Shown here one piece after another: positions 24,178-34,170 of a stretch of 64,000 bases of DNA. The DNA lies in contig OX940861.1 in the NCBI GenBank assembly GCA_954871525.1, positions 34,361,201-34,425,200 on the forward strand, read 5' to 3'. The first letter of the stretch is position 1, and each line of letters begins with the position of its first letter. The translations under genes and the position numbers were made by a program. Below the pieces are notes generated by a model. That model made no database searches. It worked only from the letters and a program-made list of their open reading frames with translations, and was not told the origin of the DNA. This DNA comes from Parietaria judaica (taxonomy: Eukaryota > Streptophyta > Magnoliopsida > Rosales > Urticaceae).

Positions 24178-24974
24178 ATGCCAGTTAATATGTCTAAAGC
24201 TATTAATGTCTCGGATGATGAAAAAGATTCGGTCAACTCTGGTCCTCCATCTGAGTTTGAGCTACCGATATTTGAAGAAGGCAGTGCTTGGTTCAAGTCT
24301 GATAATGAATATGAGTTACTCAGTTTCTTATTAGACCAGTATCCAAACAAAAGTCAATCCTTTAAAGATTCGGTACTCAAAGCCTCGATGGGTGAAATTG
24401 AGAGACTAATGAAAAAGGTGAACAAAGTAACGGGTCTTGTCACTCAAGCAATGGCAAAAGATAACAAACGAAAGACTGAATCGAAAGCTGAACCCGGAAG
24501 AAAAGAAAGAAAAGTTGGTTTATCTGCAATGTGCTTCCAATGTGGAACAAGGAAGAGAGTGCGAGGTCAGCTGCGATGCAGACTGCACATGAGTTCACAA
24601 AAGGGTAAGACCTTTTTTGAATTCTAAATTAGTTTTTTATTGGAGAGATTCAAATCTCAGATCCATAGATTAAAATTCTAAACATTGCAAACGTTTTTCA
24701 TGACAGAAGTTGCTTCTGCTAAGAAGAAAAACGGAGATGGAGCTTTATGCATTGAATGCTGGCTCAAACCAAGAGCAAAGGGGCACACAATGTGCCGAGA
24801 ACATCTGCGGGCTTGGAGAGGTAATGACTCTTCTGTTAACCCCGAAATTAGTTTTTATTGGAGAGATTCAAATCTCAGATCCATAGATCAAAATACTAAC
24901 ATTTGTTCATTTTCTTTTCAGGATTCAGCAGGAGCTCTGTTGATGAGAACTCAGCAGGAAACGAAAGCAGCTAG
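24178..24974 (+). CDS. Spliced gene inside copia: small protein with two CCCH motifs
   Basis: I infer three exons: 24178-24604, 24707-24820 and 24922-24974, with introns GTAAGA...GACAG and GTAATG...TTCAG. Both junctions keep frame (phase 1), giving 197 aa. The N-terminus (about 1-60) is acidic, residues 95-115 are basic, and two motifs of identical spacing follow: C119-x2-C122-x11-C134-x2-H137 and C157-x2-C160-x11-C172-x2-H175, each possibly binding one zinc. I do not recognise the family. The spacing is not the retroviral CCHC knuckle (C-x2-C-x4-H-x4-C), so this is probably not gag. It lies in sense orientation between the 5' LTR and the RT frame, where gag-protease-integrase should be. It could be a captured host gene or an element-specific extra ORF. 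Splicing is predicted only, and an alternative start is Met5. Confidence 0.55.
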
Positions 24975-25264
24975 TACTCGAGTGTCTCGAAGAAGGAAGC
25001 ATGCTTTGAGTTTATATTCGATTTAAGTTTATTGTTATAATTAATTTTGCATTGTTAAAAACTCGATTTATTTTTGGATATTGATTGCATGGAATGATTC
25101 TTAATTAATAAAGTTTTTTCGAATTATTTTGCAATATCCAGATAAATATAATGACAGTTATTTCATCTATAGTCTTTAATTACTCTAATTGATTTATAAA
25201 GATCAAATGTCATTTTTAATCATGATGGTTAATAGAGAATGAAATTAGAGGAATTTATTCACAA

Positions 25265-27028
25265 ATGGGATCTTGTGACAAAGTCACAACGACGATAACA
25301 GTGTCTGTTATTGAAGAGAGTGCGGAAACCACGGTCCCAAATCAGAACCAAGGGGTACTCAGACGTAGTGGGAGGTTCAAAAGACCAGTTGAACGCTACG
25401 AGCACACCCAGTTGGAATTTCACCTAGCTGTCACAAACACTAGTGTTGAAGATCCCATAGGCTACAAGCAAGCTATGGTTGATCCTGATAAGGGAGAATG
25501 GCAGGAAGCCATGAACCAAGAAATAGAATCAATGGATTCTAATGAAGTCTGGGAACTTGTAGACTTACTGGATGGTTTCAAAACCATTGGCTGTAAGTGG
25601 GTATACAAGCGAAAGAGAGGAGTGGACGGGAAGGTTGAAACCTTCAAGGCTAGACTAGTGGCAAAGGGTTTTACCCAGAGGGAAGGTATTGATTTCGATG
25701 AGACCTTCGCTCCAGTCGCTAAGTACAAGTCCATCCGGATTCTCATGGCCATAGCCTGTAGTCTCAATTACGAGATTTGGCAGATGGACGTCAAAACCGC
25801 CTTCCTGAACGGGTACATTGACGAAAACATCTATATGGACCAACCAGAAGGGTTCGTGCAACAGGGTCAAGAAGGGAAGGTTTGCAGATTACTTAAATCC
25901 ATTTATGGATTGAAGCAAGCTTCCAGATCCTGGAATCTAAGGTTCGATGAAACCATCAAAACCTATGGATTCATTCAAAACGTCACTGAGGCCTGCATCT
26001 ATAAACTCAATGACGAAATCGTGGAAGTTTTTCTTGTTCTGTACGTCGACGATATTCTTCTCATTGGAAACAGTGTGAAGGAATTATCGGACGTAAAGGC
26101 GTGGCTATCTACGCAATTCCAAATGAAGGACATGGGAGAAGCCAGTTATGTTCTTGGGATCCGTATTTTCAGGGATCGCAACAACAGGCTTCTGGCCTTA
26201 TCTCAAGCAGCTTACATTGATAAGGTGCTTGAACGTTTTGCAATGGCAAACTCCAAGGGAGGTAATTTACCGACCAGACATGGAGTGTTCCTCAGCAGGA
26301 AACAATGCCCAACTTCTCCGGAAGAGCAAGATGTGATGAGGCGAATACCCTATGCTTCAGCAGTGGGAAGTCTGATGTACGCTATGCAGTGTACTAGGCC
26401 AGACATCTGTTACGCTGTGGGAATTGTTAGCAGATATCAATCCAACCCTGGTATGGCTCACTGGACAGCAGTGAAGAACATTCTCAAGTATCTTCGGAGA
26501 ACGAGAGACTATATGTTAGTGTTTTCAGGATCAGAACTGAATCCACTAGGATACACTGATTCAGACTTTATGTCTGATAGAGACGCGAGAAAATCGACGT
26601 CAGGAGCAGTGTACACACTTGCTGGTGGAGCGATATTCTGGAGAAGCGTAAAGCAATCCTGTATCGCAGATTCCACAATGGAAGCTGAATACGTGGCAGC
26701 TTGTGAGGCAGCCAAAGAATCAGTTTGGCTCAAGAATTTCTACCTAGAACTGGGAGTTGTTCCAGATGTAGATGGGCCCCAAACACTATACTGTGACAAC
26801 AGTGGTGCGGTGGCAAATTCTAAAGAGCCCAGAGACCATAACAAGGCAAAACATATAGAACGTAAATACCATCTCATAAGAGAAATAGTGCGTCGTGGCG
26901 ACGTGAGGGTTGTGAAAATAGCTTCGGAAGACAATCTGGCTGATCCATTCACCAAGACGTTGCCAGAGAAAATATTCAGGAGGCATCTGGAAAGTATGGG
27001 TCTGAAAGACATGGGTCATCTTCTTTAA
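25265..27028 (+). CDS. Ty1/copia reverse transcriptase-RNase H polyprotein remnant
   Basis: 587 aa, uninterrupted. The N-terminal segment LRRSGRFKRPVERY (about 31-45) is the tail that normally links integrase to RT in copia Pol. RT follows: CKWVYKRKR, the first catalytic Asp in MDVKTAFLNG, and the YVDD box in LYVDDILLIGN. RNase H begins near YTDSDFMSDRDARKSTSG, with catalytic-type acidic residues in STMEAEYVA and LYCDNSGA, and ends in NLADPFTKTL. Integrase, protease and gag are absent. The start at 25265 is simply the first Met, and the original frame was probably longer. RT and RNase H look intact, so the protein could be active if expressed. In copia elements it copies genomic RNA to DNA in virus-like particles. 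Confidence 0.92.
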   Translation: MGSCDKVTTTITVSVIEESAETTVPNQNQGVLRRSGRFKRPVERYEHTQLEFHLAVTNTSVEDPIGYKQAMVDPDKGEWQEAMNQEIESMDSNEVWELVDLLDGFKTIGCKWVYKRKRGVDGKVETFKARLVAKGFTQREGIDFDETFAPVAKYKSIRILMAIACSLNYEIWQMDVKTAFLNGYIDENIYMDQPEGFVQQGQEGKVCRLLKSIYGLKQASRSWNLRFDETIKTYGFIQNVTEACIYKLNDEIVEVFLVLYVDDILLIGNSVKELSDVKAWLSTQFQMKDMGEASYVLGIRIFRDRNNRLLALSQAAYIDKVLERFAMANSKGGNLPTRHGVFLSRKQCPTSPEEQDVMRRIPYASAVGSLMYAMQCTRPDICYAVGIVSRYQSNPGMAHWTAVKNILKYLRRTRDYMLVFSGSELNPLGYTDSDFMSDRDARKSTSGAVYTLAGGAIFWRSVKQSCIADSTMEAEYVAACEAAKESVWLKNFYLELGVVPDVDGPQTLYCDNSGAVANSKEPRDHNKAKHIERKYHLIREIVRRGDVRVVKIASEDNLADPFTKTLPEKIFRRHLESMGLKDMGHLL

Positions 27029-27032
27029 GTAC

Positions 27033-27043
27033 AAGTGGGAGAT
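27033..27043 (+). promoter_or_regulatory. Polypurine tract of the copia element
   Basis: AAGTGGGAGAT directly precedes the 3' LTR, the expected position of the plus-strand primer. Confidence 0.8.
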
Positions 27044-29779
27044 TGTTAGACATATGTGTCCTTAAACAAGATAGTTTATCCATTTGTAAAAGATTATGAC
27101 AAGTCGTTGAATAAAGATGATGCTTATTATGATAATCTTATTATAGTTTCTGGTAGAGTAAAATAGAATGTTTGATTCCTTAGTTCATAAAGGATGCAAT
27201 TATGTTATTATTATCACAACAGAGTCAATGTGAGGAAGAATTAATAATCATAATAAATGAACTTAAAATGTCCGTGACCTGATCAACTGGGTGGGAGCCC
27301 ATTAATCGTATAAGGTCATTAATGTGACTAAGTGATAATCCTATTCTGGATTTTGTGTGTGTCACACTCACTAGAAGTGCATTAAGTATGAAGTGTCTTC
27401 ATACTGGACTGGAACTGACTTAAACTCCGGAAGTTATCATATAAGACCGTCACTGATAACTTGGAGTTGAGTCACTAGTAGATGATCAAATGGATATTCG
27501 ATCTAAGTCCTGAGTGATCTTGAGTCCAAGCTGCTGGCTTGATTGTTCTTTGATTTAACCGTTAAAGAACACGAAATATTACCGCTGTTCCCAATACTAT
27601 TATTTTGGGAACATGATAGTCAGCAGTAAGGGTAGCTTGGTCATAGACATGGGCATCACACAGCTCTCTTCAGAGTGATGATGATTCCCTTGATTGTCGG
27701 TGGTGAGAAGTGAGAGGAACCCGTGCGCAACTTATGAATCGAAACCATAAGTGGGTCACTCATAATATTACTGACTGAGTCAAGGATGAAAATGCAATGA
27801 GGGGCATAACGGTAGAAACCGCCTGCTCGTGTGTGGATCATCAAGTGAAAGATCAATAACCCGAATTTGATTGTATCAATGGACACCCTGCTATTATAAA
27901 GGGAATAATATATACCGTATCACTAAAGAGTGCAGCCTCGGGTCTATAGTGGAATCACTTCGAGGTTTGACGAACAACTAGCAGTTCGTTAGAGCTTAAG
28001 TGATACGGGTCCATGGTCCCCAGGATAGCTCCGTAACGGATGATACGTACGTGATTAAAAATACATTCTGGATAATGTTTAATCATTTGGCTTGACTTAT
28101 AAAACTGAAAGGTCTGTGGCAGACGTCAGATAGTTTTATCGTTAGCGTGGCAAAAGTACCATATTTTGGTACACGAAATTAACTGATAAAAGAAAGTTAG
28201 AATTTATATTTTCTATCAGCCCCATGTTGTTGGAAATTAAATTCTAAGCAACTTTGCTTTTTGAACCAAGTCATTTCGACTTACGGTTAGTGATTTATGG
28301 ATTTTCTAAGTTTATGATCGGTTCGATAAACTTTGAAATTAAATCACATGTCACGAATTTAAATGATGGTGTGGCACCATGACATTTTAATGTGTGATAT
28401 TGAGATCAGGAAATATTAATATAATTTAATTATTTGAATTTAATTATTAATATGTTATTAATAATTAATTAATAATTAATAGATTTATATTAATAAATAA
28501 AATATATATATATATATGTGTAAATTCGAATTAGGGTTTAATATATGAAACCCTAGCCAATTCGAATAACATGATTTGGTCTTTCCATATTTGCGGCATA
28601 AGTACCAAATGTTTTGGTATTTTAGCAAATCCCTAAAATCAATATTATCCATTGGATCGGTTATGATTTAATATCAACCGTTGGATTAGGATATTGATAA
28701 ATTCGAATTTGATAACTTGGTGACCAAGTTTAATTTTTCGAATTTGGTTAATTAATTATATCCGTTAGATCGGTCTAAGATTTAATCTTTACCGTCGGAT
28801 TGGAAATTAATTAATTATATATATTTATATAATTTTCGAATTATAGATTAAGGATAAAATCGAAATTGTTTTTAATAAATCTTTTTATATTTGATTTTAT
28901 CCTAAAATAATTTGATCCATTAGATCGGTTTAAAGATTTATCTCAACCGTTGGATCTAGATAATGATAATTCGAATTTTAATATAAATATATATGATAAT
29001 TCGAATTTAATAAAGATAAGAAGATAAGATTGGATTTTTGATTTATCCAAATCTTTCTTATTTAATTAAATCCCTAATTAATTATATCCATTGGATTTAG
29101 ATGAGATTAAATCTGGACCATTGGATTAAGATAATTAATTATATTTAATATATAGAATTCGAATTTTAGGGAGGGAATTTCTCCAATTCGGTTACGGTTT
29201 GAGCCTATAAATAGGAGGCTCATTCTACACATTTTTCACACCTTTCCCCAGAGAAAAATTCGAACTCTCCCTCTTCCTCAGGGTCTGCGAATTTTCTCTC
29301 TGATCTCTTTTTTCTGGTTCGGTTTAGGAGACTATTTCTCCGGAAACTTAAAAAGAACCATCAGTTAAAATTTTGCGACGGAGTCCTGCCGGCGAAGCCC
29401 ACGCTTCGGTACGAGGATTCCAGGAGAATATCCCGGAAGATCACGGGAGTTTCCCTCAGCACTGGCGGAGCCCTGCCCGATTCAGAACGCGCAGCCGGAA
29501 GTCGTCAATTGAGGTACGGCCTTATGCATTGGGTTAATAAATGCAACCATTTACTGCTTTCTATTTATTTCCTATTATGACTAGATTATTAATAATGATT
29601 TATGAATATTAAATTACATAATATTTATTAGATCTTGAGATATGGACATTATCCGATATTCGGACCGTTGTACGGATAACAAGTTTTCCGCTTTAAAATA
29701 ATTTTTTAAATGTTACCCGGACGGTCCGGAGGTACAATTCGTGATAATTTTCAAGGAATCCGAGACGTGATTCCCAACA
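27044..29779 (+). repeat. 3' LTR of the copia element
   Basis: 2736 bp, starting TGTTAGACAT where the 5' LTR has TGTTGGACAT. It is near-identical to the 5' LTR, with about 17 substitutions seen and a 2-nt difference in a TA run. It ends CCCAACA before a C run. Confidence 0.93.
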
Positions 29780-29798
29780 CCCCCCCCCCCCCCCCCCC
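29780..29798 (+). repeat. Poly(C) tract, 19 nt, at the copia junction
   Basis: The C run starts immediately after the 3' LTR; its first five bases form the target duplication with 19578-19582. Confidence 0.9.
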
Positions 29799-30480
29799 TG
29801 ATTCTCCCTGACCTCGGGTGCTTTTCTACCCAGGTTCTGACCGCGAGGAATACGGCTAGAGCGGAAGCTGTGGAGAAATTTCCGAAACGGTTTACGACTC
29901 TCCCCGCTAGGTTCTGTTCTACGCGGTGTTCGTGCTATCCCCTAGTCCATTATCTCTAGTAGATATACCGACTTCGCGGATAGATTGAGGAGCCCGTATC
30001 AGGACCCACAATTCAGACCTTGGGGTCCGACCGCCGGGGATTATCTTGGGATCCGGACCATAGAGGAAGCGACTAGGGCGAAAGCTCTGGACAAGGTCTT
30101 GACACGACTATACGATCCCGCCTGTCTAGATTCCGATCTAAGGAACACGTGTTACCGTCCCCCAGTCTGCACTGGCTCTGTGGACCGGCCGTGGATCCGG
30201 ATCGACGTTAGGGATTCGGGCGGAGGGGTCTCGTCTATCAGGGCTCACATTAGGATCTCGTCGAGACCCTCCCTACGTGGAGACCACGTCCCTAGTGCCA
30301 TCCCCTGCCTGTAACCCAGCCCAGTCTGCTGCTGGCTACGAGGTTACAGGCAACGGACAGAGCTCGGATCCCTGGTCCACTGACAGTGGAGGGTCCGTCT
30401 GACCTGAAGTGCGAAGGGGTCAACGCCCTATAGCCCACTCATAGTCAACACACGACGTTGGGCAGCTCAAAATTTTGAGC
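29799..30480 (+). repeat. LTR-like repeat, right part, split by the copia element
   Basis: GC-rich, non-coding. It shares style with 18839-19577 and repeats a motif internally (CTAGAGCGGAAGCTGTGGA near 29855, CTAGGGCGAAAGCTCTGGA near 30073). The 109-codon open frame at 29985 has no domain. The right boundary is unclear, near 30480-30520. Confidence 0.45.
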
Positions 30481-30653
30481 AATTTTCAGCATCAATATCT
30501 ATTGTTGAAAGAAAATATAAAGGGAAGTAATTTCTATTATTTTTGAAACATAGACTTAATTCGGGTATTCCTTATAAAACGGGACTAGTAACACGAATAA
30601 AACTAGATTTTTTTATTTTATTACAGTTCATGTGTAATTTTTTTTATTTTTTA

Positions 30654-31126
30654 GGGAAAATTACGGCAAAAATACCCAACCTTTGGTCAACCTGCCTCCC
30701 GTGTACCCAACCTTTAAAACAGGCGGCAAAAATACCCAACGTGCGTTGACGGTGACTTTGGCATGAAAACGTTAATTTTTCCGTTAACATCCGCCATGTG
30801 GCCGTTAGCGGCAAAAATACCCAACCTTTTTTTTTAAATTAATTTTTTTTTTTTTTTATTATTTACTTGATTAGTGATAATTACTTGAATTCCAAATACA
30901 TGGAATAACACAAAAGTTAGTCAAAACATCAATTGATTTCTTAATGTGCTTGTATAAGCTACATTTGCTTATAAAAATCTTATTATTAACGGAAAAATTA
31001 ACGTTTTCATGCCAAAGTCACGGTCAACGCACGTTGAGTATTTTTGCTGCCAGTTTTAAAGGTTGGGTACACTGTACACGGGAGGTAGGTTGATCAAAGG
31101 TTGGGTATTTTTACGGTAATTTTCCC
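30654..31126. mobile_element. MULE-type MITE, 473 bp, perfect 9-bp duplication
   Basis: It starts GGGAAAATTACGGCAAAAAT and ends with the complement of GGGAAAATTACCG. TATTTTTTA flanks it on both sides (30645-30653 and 31127-31135). The arms carry the family motif ACCCAACCTTTGGTCAAC and a GTTAACG/CGTTAAT block. There is no coding sequence. Confidence 0.88.
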
Positions 31127-31135
31127 TATTTTTTA

Positions 31136-32154
31136 TATTTGTCTCTAGTTCTCTTGCCCACCTGCGCAAGAAAACTTGAAAATGACTTGAATCTATTTTC
31201 TTTCTATCTACCGGAGAATACTATTATGGATAATCTTCTTGAGAATTAATGTCGTTTTCTTCATTCTTTTCTTCCGTAGCTCATGCTTCAGAGATATTTT
31301 TCTAAAATGGAATGGACATTTGATTGATTTAGTTATTTGTCGTTTTATTTCAGCTTCTTATTAAATTACCACATTTAGCTTTTTAGCTTTTTTTTATCAA
31401 CTTCTAGTTTTATGAAGGGATAAAATCTGCAGTAACAACGTATTCGATTCGACTCCAGTTATACTATACTAGCATATTTAATCGTATTTACCTTTTAAAA
31501 GAATATAATTGAAATTAAATAAAAATATTAGTTAATATATATTATAAAAAAAAATTGAAAATATAATTATTAGTAAAAAAATATAGCAATAACCTTAAGA
31601 CCGATAAACTCGATAGATATTTTATACAATATAAAATTATATATTAAATTTAATTACACATGATAAAAGTCAATTTTTTTATATGATTTATCATATAATA
31701 ATTAATAGTATATAAATTAATGTGGAAAAGGTTAAATCTTTATATGAAAATCAAGGACAATTTAATAAAAGAGGGCATATTCAGTAACAAAAACACGAAT
31801 TCCAAGTAGTTTGTGATTATTATGTCCAAATTTCACACAGAGTTCCGATAAACAGACAGAAACACAAGTCTTCTTTTAAAACAGACCTTTACCACTAAAA
31901 TGATTTTTTTACAAACCAAGAAACAAATTTAATACAATCCCCACAACTTTTTAGAATCATCAACAAATTTAAGGAATTAAAACAAACAAAAAATACCAGA
32001 ATCATACTTTTTCAACAACAAAAAAATAATAATTGAAACCCTGTGTTTTTCTTCTTCTTCTTCTTCTTATTCACCAAATCTTCTGAAATCTCTGTGTAGA
32101 ACCAGTCAGACTGGGGAACTTTGCAATGACGAAAGGGCGAATCTTGGTGCGCTT
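31136..32154. other. Intergenic DNA downstream of the patellin gene
   Basis: AT-rich. The part next to 32154 should hold the patellin 3' UTR and polyadenylation signals (minus strand), but I could not fix a single site. Confidence 0.5.
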
Positions 32155-34170
32155 CTATTCACAGGTTGTCTTGGTCTTGTACCTGTACAGGAGCTTCTTC
32201 TTCTTCGAGCTTTGGTTGTCGATGGTGAGCACCACCTTGCCCGCCTCGCCCGCCTTGAAGCTCCCCGTGATCACTGGCTCGTCGCCTGAGGTCAGCTTCT
32301 TCGCCTTCTGCACGATCACCGTGTAGTGGCTCTCGTCGCTCGGCACAAACTCGGCCCCGTACGTCACGTCCAGGCCTATAACTCTCAGCTCCCACACCAG
32401 AACGCCGCTCTGCGAAAACGACGACAGTAAAAGACGGTGAGACTCATTATCGCCGACCAATCGGCGCAAGGCTAGGAATTCGGAATCATTTTACCTCTTC
32501 GGTGACGGGGATCTCGACGGTGTGCTTGGAGGCGGGCTTGATGGTGACGTCGGTGACCGCGTCTTCGGTGGTGAATTCCTGCGCTCCGTCGCGGCTCAAC
32601 CCGCCGTACTGGACCGGGACTTGTTCTGGAGCGACGTATCTGTAATTCGGACGAGCAAATATCATAAGTACGTCTGATCATAACTCATAACTTAGGACAA
32701 GGATTGTTATGGCGATCGGTGAGACTTACTTGAAGAGGGTCTCGGCGGATTTGGACGGTCCGGCGAAGACGAACTTGCTCTTGGTCCTCTGCGTCAGGAA
32801 GGGGCTGATCATCCTGTTGAAGGCCAGGTACCACCACGGCACGTTGATGACCACCTGAGAAAAACACGGTCAATAACCGAGATCGAAAAACCGGGCGTCG
32901 GAGCGGTTGGAAGCAATCGTGGTACCTGTTTGGCGACGAACTCGGGGTAGTTGTCCTGGAGGAGGAGGAGAGCCTGCTTGGTGACCTGGTTGTGCTCGCG
33001 CTTGAAGAGGCCCGGCGAGTTCTTGAGGTCGTTGACCTGGACGATGGAGGAGGTGCCTGTGGGGTTGAAGTCGAACTTCCTGATGCTCTTCTCCAGGAAC
33101 TGGATGCGCCACTTGATGAACTTGGCCTTCTTGTCCTCGTCGCCGAACGTCGCCGCGTAGAGCTCCTTGCTGTTGAACTCGCCGAAGGCGTTGTAGCACA
33201 CAGGGTGGCCCTCGCGGTCGGCGCCCTGCGTGAACACCACCTTCTCCCACGCGTCGCCCAGGTCCTCGCCCACCAGCGCCTCGATCCCGAACTCCTTGCG
33301 CCACCGCACCGTGTTCTTCAGCATCGCGAACGCCTCCTTCACCTTGTAGTCGCGCGCCCGCAGGAACTTCAGCAGCACCACGTCGCTCCGTTCGTCGCCC
33401 AGCAGCGGAATTCCCCATATATCCACCTCCTCGGGCTCGACCACCACCTCGGGCTCGGGCTCGGGTTCAGCTTCCTTCTTTGGCTCAGACACTTCCCCTT
33501 CAGCCTCAGCCTCCGGTTTCTTCTCCTCCACCGCGACCACGATGGTCTCCTCGATCGCCTCGACGGTCTTCGCACCGTCCTCGTCGACGACGGCCGCTTT
33601 CTCCTCCACCGCGGCAACAACCACCTCGGCCGCGGGTTTCTCTTCAACCTTCTTCTCCTCCTCCTTCTTGGGTTCTTCTTCTTCCTTCTTCTCCTCTTCC
33701 TTCTTGGGTTCTTCTTCTTCCTTCTTCTCCTCTTCCTTCTTGGGTTCTTCTTCTTCCTTCTTCTCTTCGTCTTTCTTCTCTTCCTCTTCTTCCTTCTTGG
33801 GCTCTTCCTCAGGCTCCTTCTTCTCCTCCTTCTTGGGCTCAGGCGGAGCGGTGAACTCGTGCTTGTTCAGAGCCTCCTGGACGAGCTGCTTCAGCTCCTC
33901 CAGAGCCTTCTTCTGGTTCTCCGGCAGGTCGCCGACCACGTAGCTCTCCTCCTTGAACGACACCGACTGAGCGATCGCCTTCCCGGCCTCCACAGCCTCA
34001 GCCTTCTCCTCCGCCACCTCCTCCACCACCGCCTTCGCGGGAGCGTCGGCCTCAGCCTCCGGCGAGGCAGCAGCCGGCTTCTCCGGCTCCGGCTCGGGAA
34101 CCGGCGAGCTCTCCGGCGCTGGCGCAACCTCAGGGACCGCCTCCACGGGCTTCTGGGCTTCCTCGGTCAT
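32155..34170 (-). CDS. Patellin-like SEC14-GOLD domain protein
   Basis: Four exons on the minus strand: 34170-32926, 32854-32730, 32639-32495 and 32409-32155. All three introns (71, 90 and 85 bp) are GT-AG and keep frame, giving 589 aa. Residues 1-245 are an acidic Glu/Lys/Pro/Ala region with a 12-residue repeat (about 130-173). A CRAL-TRIO N-terminal segment (IWGIPLLGDERSDVVLLKFL, about 248) follows, then the SEC14 lipid-binding fold (KFIKWRIQFLEKSIRKFDF; NVPWWYLAFNRMISPFLT) and a C-terminal GOLD domain (about 495-589, VLVWELRVIGLDV to TIDNQSSKKKKLLYR). Patellins are peripheral membrane, phosphoinositide-binding proteins acting at the plasma membrane and cell plate in trafficking. I chose MTEEAQKP as start; an in-frame Met 36 codons upstream lies in the CT-rich leader. 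Sequence is closest in style to PATL3/PATL5, but I do not assign a number. Confidence 0.93.
33650..33780 (-). repeat. 36-bp coding minisatellite in patellin exon 1
   Basis: The 36-bp unit encodes KKEEEKKEEEEP and is repeated about three times almost without change, then degenerates. It lies in the acidic N-terminal region, where length variation is usual among patellins. Confidence 0.85.

Larger units (their letters stand above)
19583..29779 (+). mobile_element. Ty1/copia retrotransposon, 10.2 kb, internally rearranged
   Basis: Two near-identical 2.74-kb LTRs (19583-22320 and 27044-29779) begin TGTTRGACATATGTGTCC and end CCCAACA. A 5-bp duplication, CCCCC (19578-19582 and 29780-29784), flanks the pair, although the right copy sits in a C run. 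A tRNA-iMet-type primer site follows the left LTR, and a purine tract precedes the right one. The 4.7-kb interior has an intact RT-RNase H frame (25265-27028) but no recognisable gag, protease or integrase core. It holds instead a GC-rich island, structured repeats and a spliced gene. I noted about 17 LTR substitutions by eye (about 0.6%), so the insertion is young. Confidence 0.93.

Noticed and set aside
29985..30314. 109-codon plus-strand frame
   Set aside because: It lies in GC-rich LTR-like repeat sequence with no recognisable domain.
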